From Clostridiales bacterium (lineage in GTDB: Bacteria > Bacillota > Clostridia > Oscillospirales > Ruminococcaceae): DNA of 64,000 bases. Shown here one piece after another: positions 53,764-63,483 of this stretch (the stretch's first letter is position 1; the number at the start of each line of letters is the position of its first letter). Position numbers and translations under genes: made by a program. Below the pieces are notes generated by a model. The model did not search any database and was not told where the DNA came from. It worked only from the letters and a program-made list of their open reading frames with translations. The stretch covers positions 1-64,000 of the forward strand of contig QAMM01000006.1 of NCBI GenBank assembly GCA_003150405.1. The letters run 5' to 3'.

Positions 53764-56508
53764 CTAATCGTTTTCGTGCATGCCGCAGCATTTTTTGTAT
53801 TTTTTACCGCTCCCGCAGGGACATGGGTCGTTGCGGCCAATTTTCTGCTTGCGCACCGGCTGCTTTTTCACCACTTTTTCACCGCCGAGCGAGGTTGTGG
53901 TCGGTTTTGCCACCTGCTCGCGCTTCAGCTCCTCGCTGGATTTGAGCTGAATGGTCAGCAGCAGCCGCACCGTATCCGCCCGGATGGACGCTACCATCTC
54001 GTCAAACATGTCGAAGCCCTCCAGGCGGTACTCAACCACCGGGTCGCGCTGGCCGTATGCACGCAGCGAAATGCCGCGGCGCAGTTCATCCATCGCGTCG
54101 ATGTGGTCAATCCACTTGGTGTCAACCATCTTGAGCAGGATAACCCGCTCCAGTTCGCGGAGCATCTGCGGCCCAAGCAGCTTTTCACGGCCTTCATAAA
54201 GCTCCATCGCCTTGTCAATGAGCTGCTTTGAAATGTCGGCCTTCTCCATGTCGGCCAGCTCGTTTACGGTGTAGTTAAGGTCGTCCGGCCCGGTCAAATA
54301 GCCCATGTAATGGTCGCGTAAGCCCACCATGTTCCAGTCGTCGTGAATTTCAGAATCCGGCAGATACTGGGCGACGGTCTCTTCAATGGTCTCTTTGATC
54401 ATGCTCAGAATGCTCTCATGAATGTCCTCCCCATCCAGCACCTTGGCGCGCTGCCCATAAATGATTTCGCGCTGGCGGTTCATAACATCGTCGTACTGCA
54501 AAACGTTTTTGCGGATAGAGAAGTTGCGGCCCTCCACCTTGCGCTGGGCGCTTTCAATCGAATTGGAGAGCATTTTGTTCTCAATCGGCTGGTCCTCGTC
54601 AATTTTCAGCGCTTCCATCAGGTTCTGGATGCGTTCGCCGCCGAACAGGCGCATCAGGTCGTCCTGCGCTGAGAGGAAGAAACGGCTTTCGCCGGGGTCG
54701 CCCTGGCGGCCGGAACGCCCGCGGAGCTGGTTGTCAATCCGGCGGGACTCATGCCGCTCGGTGCCGAGAATGAACAGGCCGCCCGCCTCCTTGACCGCTT
54801 CAGCCTCGGGCTTAATTTCATCCTTGTATTTTTGGTTGAGGTCCTGGTACACCTTGCGCGCATGCAGAATTTCTTCATCGTCGGTTTCGGCAAAGCTGGT
54901 CGCCTGGGTAATCTGCTCCTCGGTGTAACCTTGGCGGCGCATGTCGTGCTTGGCGAGGTACTCCGGGTTGCCACCCAGAGCAATATCGGTGCCGCGGCCA
55001 GCCATGTTTGTGGCAATGGTCACCGCGCCCTTTTTACCGGCCTGTGCAATGATTTCCGCCTCTTTTTCGTGGTACTTCGCGTTGAGTACCTCGTGCTTGA
55101 TGCCGCGGCGCTTGAGCATGCTGCTCAAATGCTCGGACTTGTCAATCGAAATGGTGCCTACCAGCACCGGCTGCCCCTTTTCATGGCACTCGGCAATCTG
55201 GTCGATAACCGCGTTGAATTTTGCATTTTCGGTCTTATAAATAACGTCCGGCCGGTCAATCCGGACCACCGGCTTGTTGGTCGGAATTTCAATGACGTCG
55301 AGCTTGTAAATCTCCTGAAACTCCGCTTCTTCGGTCATGGCGGTACCGGTCATGCCGGAGAGCTTGTCATACAGCCGGAAAAAGTTCTGGAAGGTAATGG
55401 TCGCCAGCGTCTTGGATTCACGCATGACGTTGACGCCTTCTTTGGCTTCAATGGCCTGATGCAGCCCTTCGTTGTAGCGGCGGCCCATCATCAGGCGGCC
55501 AGTGAACTCGTCTACAATAATCACTTCGCCGTCCTTGACTACGTAATCCACGTCGCGGTGCATAATGCCATACGCCTTAATCGCCTGATTGATGTGGTGC
55601 AGCACCGTCATGTTGTCGGCGTCCATCAGGTTTTCCACATGGAAAAACTCCTCCGCCTTCGCCACGCCGCGCGGAGTCAGGGTCGCCGTCTTGGCCTTTT
55701 CGTCCACAATGTAGTCCGCATCAATGTTTTCGTCAATCTCTTCCTTGTCGTTGAGCTCTGCCACCTTGTAAACCTTCAGACGTTTGGCAAAGCCATCCGC
55801 CACGGTGTACAGCTCGGTGGATTTATCCCCTTGGCCGGAAATGATGAGCGGCGTCCGCGCTTCATCAATGAGGATGGAGTCCACCTCGTCGACAATGGCG
55901 AAGTTGAAGCCGCGCTGCACCTTGTTTTCCTTGTAAATGACCATGTTGTCGCGCAGGTAGTCAAATCCGAGCTCGTTGTTAGTGCCGTAGGTGATGTCGC
56001 AGTTATACGCCGCACGGCGCTTGTCGTTGTCCATATCGTGGACAATCAGTCCAACGGTCAGACCCAGGTAGTTGTAAACCTTGCCCATCCACTCCGAGTC
56101 ACGGGTGGCAAGGTAGTCGTTGACCGTTACAATGTGCACGCCCTTGCCGCTCAGCGCGTTCAGGTAGGCAGGGAGTGTTGCCACCAGCGTCTTGCCTTCA
56201 CCGGTTTTCATTTCGGATATACGCCCCTGGTGCAGTACAATACCGCCGATGATTTGAACCGGGAAGTGCTTCATCCCCAGCACACGCCATGCCGCTTCGC
56301 GGCAGGTTGCAAACGCCTCCGGCAGCAGGGTGTCCAGAGAAATGCCGTCCTCATACCGCTTCCGCAGAATGTTGGTCTGGGATTTGAGCTCCGCTTCGCT
56401 CATGTTGGAATAAAGCTCCTCCAAATCCAGCACTTGCTGCATAATCGGCTTAATACGCTTAAGCTCACGGGAGGAATATGTGCCTATAATTTTATCAAGA
56501 ATGCCCAT
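53764..56508 (-). CDS. secA: Protein translocase ATPase SecA
   Basis: A 914-residue motor for Sec-dependent export. Motifs: Walker [21 protein letters not shown] (Gly-Glu-Gly-Lys-Thr), [37 protein letters not shown], and [20 protein letters not shown]. The C-terminal zinc SEC-C motif [20 protein letters not shown] is intact (Cys-x-Cys and Cys-Cys). A good promoter is at 56559-56587 and AGGTGAAC precedes ATG 56508. pheA follows after 19 bases, an unusual partner. Confidence 0.97.
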   Translation of the reverse strand: MGILDKIIGTYSSRELKRIKPIMQQVLDLEELYSNMSEAELKSQTNILRKRYEDGISLDTLLPEAFATCREAAWRVLGMKHFPVQIIGGIVLHQGRISEMKTGEGKTLVATLPAYLNALSGKGVHIVTVNDYLATRDSEWMGKVYNYLGLTVGLIVHDMDNDKRRAAYNCDITYGTNNELGFDYLRDNMVIYKENKVQRGFNFAIVDEVDSILIDEARTPLIISGQGDKSTELYTVADGFAKRLKVYKVAELNDKEEIDENIDADYIVDEKAKTATLTPRGVAKAEEFFHVENLMDADNMTVLHHINQAIKAYGIMHRDVDYVVKDGEVIIVDEFTGRLMMGRRYNEGLHQAIEAKEGVNVMRESKTLATITFQNFFRLYDKLSGMTGTAMTEEAEFQEIYKLDVIEIPTNKPVVRIDRPDVIYKTENAKFNAVIDQIAECHEKGQPVLVGTISIDKSEHLSSMLKRRGIKHEVLNAKYHEKEAEIIAQAGKKGAVTIATNMAGRGTDIALGGNPEYLAKHDMRRQGYTEEQITQATSFAETDDEEILHARKVYQDLNQKYKDEIKPEAEAVKEAGGLFILGTERHESRRIDNQLRGRSGRQGDPGESRFFLSAQDDLMRLFGGERIQNLMEALKIDEDQPIENKMLSNSIESAQRKVEGRNFSIRKNVLQYDDVMNRQREIIYGQRAKVLDGEDIHESILSMIKETIEETVAQYLPDSEIHDDWNMVGLRDHYMGYLTGPDDLNYTVNELADMEKADISKQLIDKAMELYEGREKLLGPQMLRELERVILLKMVDTKWIDHIDAMDELRRGISLRAYGQRDPVVEYRLEGFDMFDEMVASIRADTVRLLLTIQLKSSEELKREQVAKPTTTSLGGEKVVKKQPVRKQKIGRNDPCPCGSGKKYKKCCGMHEND

Positions 56509-56558
56509 TCGTTCACCTCATATTTTAATATGAACTAGTCTACGATATATCTCTCACT

Positions 56559-56587
56559 ATTTTAATTCTTTAGTGGCCAAAAGTCAA
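56559..56587 (-). promoter_or_regulatory. Promoter of secA
   Basis: Minus strand -35 TTGACT (56587-56582), 17-base spacer, -10 TAAAAT (56564-56559). Confidence 0.75.
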
Positions 56588-56701
56588 ACGGTTCCCCCGG
56601 CGAGGATGTAATATATTTGTAAATAAAACCGCCCCTGTCGCACCGGTTCGGTATGGATTGTCTTTTATTTCACAATATTTTCAGGAATCCCACCAAAACC
56701 C

Positions 56702-56730
56702 TTGCCTTTTCACGCTTTTTCGATTATAAT
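56702..56730 (+). promoter_or_regulatory. Promoter of the NifU-like/GGGtGRT pair
   Basis: -35 TTGCCT (56702-56707), 17-base spacer, -10 TATAAT (56725-56730), followed by GAAAGGAG and ATG 56775. Confidence 0.75.
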
Positions 56731-56774
56731 AATTCCGGTATGTTGTAAGCAAGAAAACCGAAAGGAGAATTACT

Positions 56775-57467
56775 ATGAACTATTCTCATGAAGTTGAGAA
56801 AATGTGCGTTCTCACCAAAGGCCCGCATCATGGCCCCGCACCAATTCCGGAAGAGGGCAAGTGGGTAAAAGCGTATGAGATAAAGGACATTTCCGGCTTG
56901 TCCCACGGCGTGGGCTGGTGCGCGCCGCAGCAGGGCGCATGCAAACTCACCCTGAACGTCAAAGACGGTATTATTGAAGAGGCTATGGTCGAAACCCTTG
57001 GCTGCTCCGGTATGACCCATTCTGCAGCAATGGCTTCTGAAATCCTGCCGGGCAAAACCTTGCTTGAAGCTTTGAACACCGACCTCGTCTGTGACGCTAT
57101 CAACGTCGCCATGCGCGAGATTTTCAAGCAGCTCGCTTATGGCCGTTCCCAGACTGCGTTCTCCGAAGGCGGCCTGCCCATCGGCGCCGGTCTTGAAGAC
57201 CTCGGCAAGGGCCTGCGTTCTCAGGTTGGCACTATGTTCAGCACCAAGGCAAAAGGTGTCCGTTACTTGGAACTGGCAGAAGGCTATGTCCTGAATATGG
57301 CTGTGGATGAAAACGGCGAAGCCATTGGCTACAAATTCGTCCGCCTCGGCAAAATGCTCGAGGATATTCGCCACGGCGTTGATCCCACAACCGCTTATGA
57401 GAAGAATATCGGTACATACGGCCGCTACGATGAAGCCGCCAAATATGTCGATCCTCGTGAAGAATAA
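56775..57467 (+). CDS. NifU/IscU-like Fe-S scaffold-type protein
   Basis: A 230-residue protein with a NifU-N-like core: GWCAPQQGACKLTLNVKDGI and EEAMVETLGCSGMTHSAAMA carry Cys in the positions of scaffold ligands, and MLEDIRHGVDPTTAYEKN lies near the end. It differs from standard IscU (no LPPVKLHCS motif), so Fe-S assembly is inferred, not shown. It precedes the GGGtGRT gene by 18 bases; the same pair is found in many anaerobes. Strong codon bias toward C-ending codons and a near-consensus promoter suggest high expression. Confidence 0.78.
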   Translation: MNYSHEVEKMCVLTKGPHHGPAPIPEEGKWVKAYEIKDISGLSHGVGWCAPQQGACKLTLNVKDGIIEEAMVETLGCSGMTHSAAMASEILPGKTLLEALNTDLVCDAINVAMREIFKQLAYGRSQTAFSEGGLPIGAGLEDLGKGLRSQVGTMFSTKAKGVRYLELAEGYVLNMAVDENGEAIGYKFVRLGKMLEDIRHGVDPTTAYEKNIGTYGRYDEAAKYVDPREE

Positions 57468-57485
57468 TTTGAGGAGGTAGCAAGA

Positions 57486-58484
57486 ATGGCACAGTTTGAA
57501 GGAAAAGAAAGAAGAATGCCAAAAATCGAGAAATGCCTTGCCGAATACGGCTTTGCAACCCTCGAGGACGCACGTGACCTGTGCTTGTCCAAAGGCATCA
57601 ATGTAGATGAAATTGTAAAAGGCGTTCAGCCCATCGCGTTTGAAAACGCTGTTTGGGCTTACACCCTCGGCACTGCTGTTGCACTGAAAAAGGGCATTAA
57701 AAAAGCGGCCGACGCGGCAGAGGCTATTGGTATCGGCCTTCAGGCCTTCTGTGTTCCAGGCTCCGTTGCAGAGCAGCGTGATGTCGGCCAGGGCCATGGC
57801 AACCTCGGCGCAATGCTTCTCCGCGAGGAGACCGATTGCTTCTGCTTCCTTGCAGGTCATGAGTCCTTTGCAGCTGCGGAAGGCGCAATCGGCATTGCCC
57901 GCACCGCGAACAAAGCGCGTTCCAAACCGCTCCGTGTTATCCTCAACGGCCTCGGTAAAGATGCTGCTTATATCATTTCCAGAATCAACGGTTTCACCTA
58001 TGTAGAAACCGATTATGACTTCTATACCGGCGAGCTCAAAGTCGTTCGTGAGGTTTCTTTCTCCAGCGGCGAGAAATCCAAAGTCCGCTGCTACGGCGCA
58101 AATGATGTGCTCGAAGGCGTTGCAGTCATGAAGCTCGAAAAGGTTGATGTTTCTATCACCGGTAACTCCACCAACCCGGTTCGTTTCCAGCATCTGGTCG
58201 CTGGTACCTATAAGAAATGGGCAATGGAAAACGGCGTGAAATACTTCTCGGTTGCTTCCGGCGGCGGCACTGGCCGTACCCTTCATCCGGACAATATGGG
58301 CGCAGGCCCGGCTTCCTACGGTCTGACCGACTCGATGGGCCGTATGCACGGTGACGCTCAGTTTGCTGGTTCTTCTTCTGTTCCGGCTCACGTGGAAATG
58401 ATGGGCCTCATCGGCATGGGCAACAACCCGATGGTCGGCGCTACCGTCGCTTGTGCAGTTGCAGTTGAAGAAGCGAATAAATAA
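57486..58484 (+). CDS. GGGtGRT family protein
   Basis: A 332-residue protein with the signature ASGGGTGRTLHPDNMGAGPA (GGGTGRT) that names the family. Other blocks: FCVPGSVAEQRDVGQGHGNL, RVILNGLGKDAAYIISRING, TGNSTNPVRFQHLVAGTYKK and AHVEMMGLIGMGNNPMVGAT. No membrane segment. A nucleotide or cofactor-binding role is suggested by the glycine-rich motif, but no activity is known to me. It is co-transcribed with the NifU-like gene and ends at a strong terminator. GAGGAGG lies upstream of ATG 57486. Confidence 0.9.
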   Translation: MAQFEGKERRMPKIEKCLAEYGFATLEDARDLCLSKGINVDEIVKGVQPIAFENAVWAYTLGTAVALKKGIKKAADAAEAIGIGLQAFCVPGSVAEQRDVGQGHGNLGAMLLREETDCFCFLAGHESFAAAEGAIGIARTANKARSKPLRVILNGLGKDAAYIISRINGFTYVETDYDFYTGELKVVREVSFSSGEKSKVRCYGANDVLEGVAVMKLEKVDVSITGNSTNPVRFQHLVAGTYKKWAMENGVKYFSVASGGGTGRTLHPDNMGAGPASYGLTDSMGRMHGDAQFAGSSSVPAHVEMMGLIGMGNNPMVGATVACAVAVEEANK

Positions 58485-58496
58485 CCGTATTTTAGT

Positions 58497-58530
58497 AAAA
58501 AACACCTGTGAATTTCACAGGTGTTTTTTT
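58497..58530 (+). terminator. Terminator of the GGGtGRT operon
   Basis: Stem AAAAACACCTGTGAA/TTCACAGGTGTTTTT with a one-base loop center and seven T in the tail. Confidence 0.9.
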
Positions 58531-58893
58531 GTCGCCCGAAAAGAGAGAATCGGCAGTCCTTATTTTGCCGGATTGCATCTCCCAATCGTTTGTTTTTTCC
58601 TTTGGCTTCTGGCAACACATTGCCAGAAACGGTATCTTCAAAGAAAAGGGATATGAACACGATAACCACAGATCGGTTCTGGTGGAAATCCTTTCAAACC
58701 CATTGCACATCAAATCTTTCGTTTGGAAACAAGTGACTGTTTTGACCAGCAGGGTCGAAGCATTAAATCCCACTTATTTATAAAAAATACATATCGGATG
58801 TTCAAAATTCTCCCGATGAGCCGACAATCTTAAGCACATAGATAAAGCATGCTTCATTTTTCATGAGGCACACTTGTCTTTGTCGGCCTTTCC
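58531..58893. other. Gap without a convincing gene
   Basis: About 360 bases. A 91-residue open frame on the plus strand starts inside the terminator (58508) and has no ribosome site or family resemblance, so it is not called. No promoter or RNA gene was found. Confidence 0.4.
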
Positions 58894-59275
58894 GCTGGAT
58901 TTGCACTGTAAAAAGATGTTCCGCTTTCATCACATATACCTTGCTTTGAAAAAAGAAAGAGTCTGGAATGCGAATTGCGCCCAGGCTCCATTTGAGTTTA
59001 CACTATACAAATGTTTGTTTAAACGCGTGCTTGAAACAAAACACACCCCATAATATGAGGTGCGCGGTTTGTCTGCGATAACTTGCCGCTGGGTTTACGC
59101 TGCAAAAAATACCTCGTCTCAAACGCGAGTGAACAGGTAAAAAACTGAATCCAGAACGTAATTCGCGCCCAGACTCAGTCTGGGTTTACACTGCAAAAAA
59201 TACTTCACCTCAAACGTGAGTGAACAGCTAAAATAAAAACTGAGCCCAGAACGCGAATCGCGTCCAGACTCAGCC
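58894..59275. repeat. Four degenerate ~95-bp tandem repeats downstream of tRNA-Thr
   Basis: Copies begin near 58894, 58990, 59088 and 59180, each opening with a variant of CTGGGTTTACACTGCAAAAA and three of them ending with a variant of CGCCCAGACTCAG. Copies at 59088 and 59180 are closest; the one at 58990 is most changed. Read on the minus strand (the direction of the tRNA) each unit holds one or two hairpins followed by T-runs; for the copy next to the tRNA it is CTGAG...ACGCG-ATT-CGCGT...CTCAG then TTTTTATTTT. So the first copy is probably the tRNA terminator and the rest are duplicated terminators. Confidence 0.75.
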
Positions 59276-59351
59276 TGGAGCTACTGGCCGGACTTGAACC
59301 GGCGACCTGCTGATTACGAATCAGCTGCTCTACCGACTGAGCCACAGTAGC
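59276..59351 (-). tRNA. tRNA-Thr, anticodon CGT, CCA encoded
   Basis: Minus strand 59351 to 59276. Acceptor GCTACTG/CAGTAGC, D stem GCTC/GAGC, anticodon stem GCTGA/TCAGC with loop TTCGTAA (anticodon CGT, reads ACG), T stem GCCGG/CCGGC with loop TTCAAGT, discriminator T and genomic CCA. All stems pair perfectly and the length is 76. Confidence 0.97.
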
Positions 59352-59690
59352 ATATCCCAATATATTGCCGCCTTTTTACGGCCTCTCTGTCGTCAATCAG
59401 ATGGATTACCTGTTGCTTTGGTATTTGAAGTCGCGGTAAATTCCAACCAACCATTTTTAAAACAGCGTTTTATACGCCGTGAAGCCGGTTAATCCCTCAA
59501 TCCAACAAAAAAGCAGTACCTCTGCGGCAAACCGGAATTCATGGGCAAAATGTACGATGCCCATAAACCCAATATGTAATATATTACTAAAAATAAGCCG
59601 ACATGTCAAGGGGCTGCTTCCCGTTTTTCGGTGGATTTTCTCCCACAGCCGCAAAAATCGGATTTTCCCGTTACAGGCAGCTTCCGCTGT
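59352..59690. other. Gap upstream of tRNA-Thr and downstream of ogt
   Basis: About 340 bases without a recognisable gene. It should carry the tRNA promoter; a TTGACG is present on the minus strand near 59390 but no -10 at a proper distance was found. Ends in the 3' region of the ogt gene. Confidence 0.4.
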
Positions 59691-60224
59691 TTATAAAGCG
59701 GTTCCTTTCTTGGGGATAAAAAAGGCGTTTGTATCCGCCTTTTCCAACGTCAGCAGCTTGATTTTTCGGTCGATGCCGCCTGCATATCCGGTCAGACTGC
59801 CATTTGTCCCAACCACCCGGTGGCAGGGGACAATAATTGAAATCTCGTTGTGGCCAACTGCTCCGCCGACTGCTTGGGCCGACATGTGCGGCAGCCCTTT
59901 TTGGGCGGCAAGTTGTTTTGCAACTTCTCCATAGGTTGTGGTTTGCCCGTAAGGAATGGAGCAGAGGATGTTCCATACATCTTTTTGAAAATCCGTTCCA
60001 ATCAAATGGAGCGGTATCGAAAAGTCCGGCTTTTCTTCGGAAAAGTATTGGTTCAGCCAGCGTTTTACCGTTTCAAATAGAGAAATTTCACGTTCCTCAT
60101 GCTGCTTGTCCAGACAGCGTGCAAAATATTTCTGCCCCTCAAACCACAAGCCGGTCAGGCCCATCTCGTCTGCCGCCAAAAGAATGCCGCCCATCGGCGA
60201 TTGATAAAAACTGGTATACTGCAT
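59691..60224 (-). CDS. ogt: Methylated-DNA--protein-cysteine methyltransferase
   Basis: A 177-residue suicide DNA repair enzyme removing O6-alkyl groups from guanine. The active site IIVPCHRVVGTNGSLTGYAGG (Cys in PCHRV) and the preceding DNA-binding helix FQKDVWNILCSIPYGQTTTY with EVAKQLAAQKG are intact. The N-terminal ribonuclease-like domain is about 75 residues. ATG 60224 follows GGAGG; the frame open to 60305 has no site. The AlkA-like glycosylase gene lies just upstream on the same strand, giving an alkylation repair pair. Confidence 0.94.
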   Translation of the reverse strand: MQYTSFYQSPMGGILLAADEMGLTGLWFEGQKYFARCLDKQHEEREISLFETVKRWLNQYFSEEKPDFSIPLHLIGTDFQKDVWNILCSIPYGQTTTYGEVAKQLAAQKGLPHMSAQAVGGAVGHNEISIIVPCHRVVGTNGSLTGYAGGIDRKIKLLTLEKADTNAFFIPKKGTAL

Positions 60225-60308
60225 CTTATACCTCCATCCAAAAATCGCATTGGTTCCGCCGGTGCCGTTTGTGTAACAGCGTGTTCTTTCTAAATGGCTG
60301 CCCATCGG

Positions 60309-60995
60309 TTACGGTTTCGGGCTGCCGGTGCCCGCTTGATCCCGTTTGCCTTTTGCGGGCTTTGCTTTGGGCGCGTAATCTTTCATACCCGGAATCGCCC
60401 CGCCCGCCACTGCCCAGAGGTACAGGCTGGCGACACTGCAATAAGGACTGAAACGCCTGCGGTATTTCTCAAACAGCTTACGGTCAATTTTTCGGTGATG
60501 GTAAATCATCCGCAGCCCCCGTTGGATTGCCAAATCGTCAAAGCTGAATACATCAGGGCGCTGCAAGCAAAACAGCAGGATCATTTCTGCCGTCCATACA
60601 CCAATCCCTTTCAGGGAATCCAGCGCCTGAATCGCCTCTGCGTCCGGCATGTGGGCAACCCTCTGCAAATCAAACTCGCCGTCGCGTACCTTGCATGCAA
60701 AATCCCGGATGTATTCGGCTTTGCGGAAGGTCATACCAAAGGCTTGCAGTTCTTCCAAACTTGCAGCTGCAATTCGTTCCGCCGTTACCTCGCCAAACCC
60801 GTCCCGCATCCGGTTCCAAAGGGTGGCCTGCGCCTTGGTGGAAATCTGCTGGCCAATAATATGGTGCACCACGGACGAAAACAGGTCGGTATCCGTCTCC
60901 CGATCAATGTGCCCGATGGTATCAATAACCGCCCCCAAAGTTTTATCCCTGCTTTTTAGGTATGCCGTCTCAGCGTCCCCATATACAAAATACAA
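60309..60995 (-). CDS. DNA-3-methyladenine glycosylase II-like (HhH-GPD)
   Basis: A 228-residue base excision glycosylase of the AlkA type, without the N-terminal AlkA domain. The HhH-GPD region shows FSSVVHHIIGQQISTKAQAT, the hairpin LDSLKGIGVWTAEMILLFCL and the catalytic Asp in DVFSFDDLAIQRGL. A Lys/Pro-rich tail (about 208-228) is added. The start is TTG 60995, with AGGAGG seven bases upstream and no ATG available. It removes alkylated purines, complementing the neighbouring Ogt. Confidence 0.9.
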   Translation of the reverse strand: MYFVYGDAETAYLKSRDKTLGAVIDTIGHIDRETDTDLFSSVVHHIIGQQISTKAQATLWNRMRDGFGEVTAERIAAASLEELQAFGMTFRKAEYIRDFACKVRDGEFDLQRVAHMPDAEAIQALDSLKGIGVWTAEMILLFCLQRPDVFSFDDLAIQRGLRMIYHHRKIDRKLFEKYRRRFSPYCSVASLYLWAVAGGAIPGMKDYAPKAKPAKGKRDQAGTGSPKP

Positions 60996-61158
60996 ACCGT
61001 CGCCTCCTGCTGCTTTTATAGGATGATTGTATCACAATTGTCCGGGAAATGCCATCCTATTCAAGAATATGGCTGTCCCAAAAGGGGAGCGGCAGCGGAT
61101 GCTCCAAAACGCAGCAGCGCCGTGTTGGGTACAACTGCCAATATGGCCGGTTCCATTG

Positions 61159-63174
61159 TCAAATGGAATCCGGCCGGAGTGTTTCCAACAGTTGTTTCCA
61201 TTCCATTACCGGCGCCTGGCAGGTGCCGTTTTCGCACAAATACCAGACGGTACCCTGCTTCGGCACCGGATAGCCGGCGGTAAAAGAAGCGCATTCCGCA
61301 AGCAGTTCTGCGGTGTCCGCCGTTTTGAGCAGGATGCTCAAATGGTCCGCCAGGTAGTTGCTCAGAAATTGCTTCAGTTCCTCCGGCACGCCCTGCCCGG
61401 ATGCGCAAACCAGTTCCTTATGCGGATAAAGCGCCCCCGCCATTGCGAGCAGCCCAAAGCCAAACCCGGCCGGATAACGCCCCATTTCTCCCGCAAGGAA
61501 GCGAAACTGCCGGTCAGCCGCCTGCTGCCAGCTAGGATCTCCGGTCAGCAGGGCAAGCCGCTGCAATACCATTGCCGCCGCCGAATTGCCGGAGGGAATC
61601 GCGCCATCATAGCTTTCTTTGGGACGGGCAATGAGCTGCTCCGCATCCGAAGCGGTGATGAAATACCCGCCCTGCTCCCGGTCCTCAAACTGGTCGATCA
61701 TCTGCCGCGCCCGCAAAAGGGCTTGCCTTAAATAACGGGGGTCAAAGGTCAACCGGTACAGCTCGGTCAGGGCAAGAGCGTAGACCGCATAGTCCTCCAG
61801 CTGTCCGGCATGCGCTGCCTGCCCCCGCCGCCAGCGCAGAAACAGACGCCCCTGCGAATCCACCATGTTTTTTTCCACAAACCGAGCGGCGCCTGTTGCC
61901 GCTTCGCTGTACCGCCTGTCTCCCAGAATTTGTCCGGCCCGTGCCAGCGCAATAATCGCCCAGGCATTCCAGCTGAGCAGCACCTTGTCGTCCTTGTGGA
62001 GCGCGGTGCGGTTTAACCGGTATTGGTATAATTTTTGCAGGCGGCGGTCGTCGGCAGGCAGCGGAGCTTGCTGCTGGCCAATCCGGTTGGGAATGCTCTT
62101 TCCTTCAAAGTTGCCGTCATCGGTTATTCCGTAAAGCTGGCAGAACGCTTTGCCCTCCTGCTCTCCCAGGACCGTTTTCACCTCCTGTGGGGTAAATACG
62201 TAATATTTGCCCTCTATACCGTCACTGTCTGCGTCCTGCCCGCTGCAGAAGCCACCTGCCGGCTCGGCCAGTTCCCGCAGGATATAATCGGCCGTCCGGC
62301 GGCAAACGTCTTTATAAATTGGGTTCCCCGTGGATTGAAAGGCGTGCAGGTAGGCCATAAGCAGCAAGGCGTTGTCATACAGCATTTTTTCAAAGTGCGG
62401 CGCCAGCCATTTTTCATCGGTGGAATAACGGGAAAAGCCTCCGCCAATCTGGTCGTGAATTCCGCCGCGTGCCATAGCTTTTAAGGTGACCTCAGCCATT
62501 GCAAAGGCATCCGGCTGTTGCTCCAGCTCAGCGTAGTGCATTAAAAAAAGCAGGTTGTGCGGTGCCGGGAATTTTGGCGCTGCGCCGAATCCGCCCCATT
62601 CGCGGTCAAACTGCTCATGAAAAAGATGGTATGCCGTCTGCAGCAGCCCCTTGCTTGGTTCCTGCCGTTCTGCCTGTTTGGGCTGGGCGGTGACCGCAGT
62701 AATCTGCTCTCCAGCCTGTATGAGCTGATCGCGGTTGTTTTTCCAGAGTGCTGTCACCCGGGTGAGGAGATCCATCAGACCCGGCTGTCCATAACGTCCG
62801 TATTTTGGGAAATAGGTCCCGGCAAAAAAGGGCTTTTGCTCCGGCGTCATCAGAATGGTAAGCGGCCATCCGCCCGATCCGGTCAACGCCTGGCACACCG
62901 CCATGTATACCGCATCAATGTCCGGCCGCTCCTCTCGGTCTACCTTAATGGATACAAACGCCCGGTTGAGTAGCTCTGCCGTTTCCGCATCCTCAAAGGA
63001 TTCATGCGCCATGACATGGCACCAATGGCAGGTGGAGTAACCAATGCTCAAAAAGATCGGTTTGTTTTCAGCGGCGGCTTTCTGAAAAGCTTCCGCACCC
63101 CAGGGAAACCAATCCACCGGATTGTCTGCATGCTGAAGTAGGTAAGGGGATTGCTCGTTTTGTAAATGATTCAT
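61159..63174 (-). CDS. Thioredoxin-domain protein of the DUF255/YyaL (SSP411) family
   Basis: A 671-residue protein. The N-terminal thioredoxin-like domain (about 1-165) has [20 protein letters not shown], the redox motif [16 protein letters not shown] (CHWC) and [12 protein letters not shown]. The rest is an alpha-toroid (six-hairpin) domain with [34 protein letters not shown] and [20 protein letters not shown], as in N-acylglucosamine epimerases. The function is unknown; the family is very widespread. ATG 63174 is used because GGAGCCTCCC precedes it; the frame extends to 63252 without a site. Confidence 0.92.
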   Translation of the reverse strand: MNHLQNEQSPYLLQHADNPVDWFPWGAEAFQKAAAENKPIFLSIGYSTCHWCHVMAHESFEDAETAELLNRAFVSIKVDREERPDIDAVYMAVCQALTGSGGWPLTILMTPEQKPFFAGTYFPKYGRYGQPGLMDLLTRVTALWKNNRDQLIQAGEQITAVTAQPKQAERQEPSKGLLQTAYHLFHEQFDREWGGFGAAPKFPAPHNLLFLMHYAELEQQPDAFAMAEVTLKAMARGGIHDQIGGGFSRYSTDEKWLAPHFEKMLYDNALLLMAYLHAFQSTGNPIYKDVCRRTADYILRELAEPAGGFCSGQDADSDGIEGKYYVFTPQEVKTVLGEQEGKAFCQLYGITDDGNFEGKSIPNRIGQQQAPLPADDRRLQKLYQYRLNRTALHKDDKVLLSWNAWAIIALARAGQILGDRRYSEAATGAARFVEKNMVDSQGRLFLRWRRGQAAHAGQLEDYAVYALALTELYRLTFDPRYLRQALLRARQMIDQFEDREQGGYFITASDAEQLIARPKESYDGAIPSGNSAAAMVLQRLALLTGDPSWQQAADRQFRFLAGEMGRYPAGFGFGLLAMAGALYPHKELVCASGQGVPEELKQFLSNYLADHLSILLKTADTAELLAECASFTAGYPVPKQGTVWYLCENGTCQAPVMEWKQLLETLRPDSI

Positions 63175-63483
63175 GGGAGGCTCCTTAAAAATAACTTTTG
63201 TTTCTAGTTTGCACCCCGGAACCGGTAATATTGCTCCCACCGGGAAAATCAAAAGGAAACCGTTTCAACAGCATAAATCAAAACAGCCTCACGTGAGTGG
63301 CAAAGCGGCAGACGAGAGCTTTTCGCAATCCGCTTTCATAAAACAGCAAGATACAAAATCCCGCTGAATAGAATAGGATAGAACCTACAACCCATTTCCC
63401 ATGCTGCTAGCCTGGCTGCACTGCGGGAAACAGGAAAGCCGTCCTGGGCTTTCCTTGATTCATAAACGGGAGGCATTTCAAGC
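63175..63483. other. Gap between divergent genes with one hairpin
   Basis: About 310 bases without a gene. An 8-bp stem GGAAAGCC/GGCTTTCC lies at 63433-63454, followed by TTGATT, in the leader of the glycosyltransferase gene; it is too weak in T to call a terminator. No riboswitch was recognised. Confidence 0.4.

Noticed and set aside
53744..53764. T-box or Phe attenuator in front of pheA
   Set aside because: Only 19 bases separate pheA from secA and no leader structure fits.
58508..58783. 91-residue open frame downstream of the GGGtGRT gene
   Set aside because: It starts inside the terminator, lacks a ribosome site and resembles nothing.
58894..59275. CRISPR array
   Set aside because: Units are adjacent ~95-bp degenerate copies without short identical repeats or variable spacers, and no cas genes are near.
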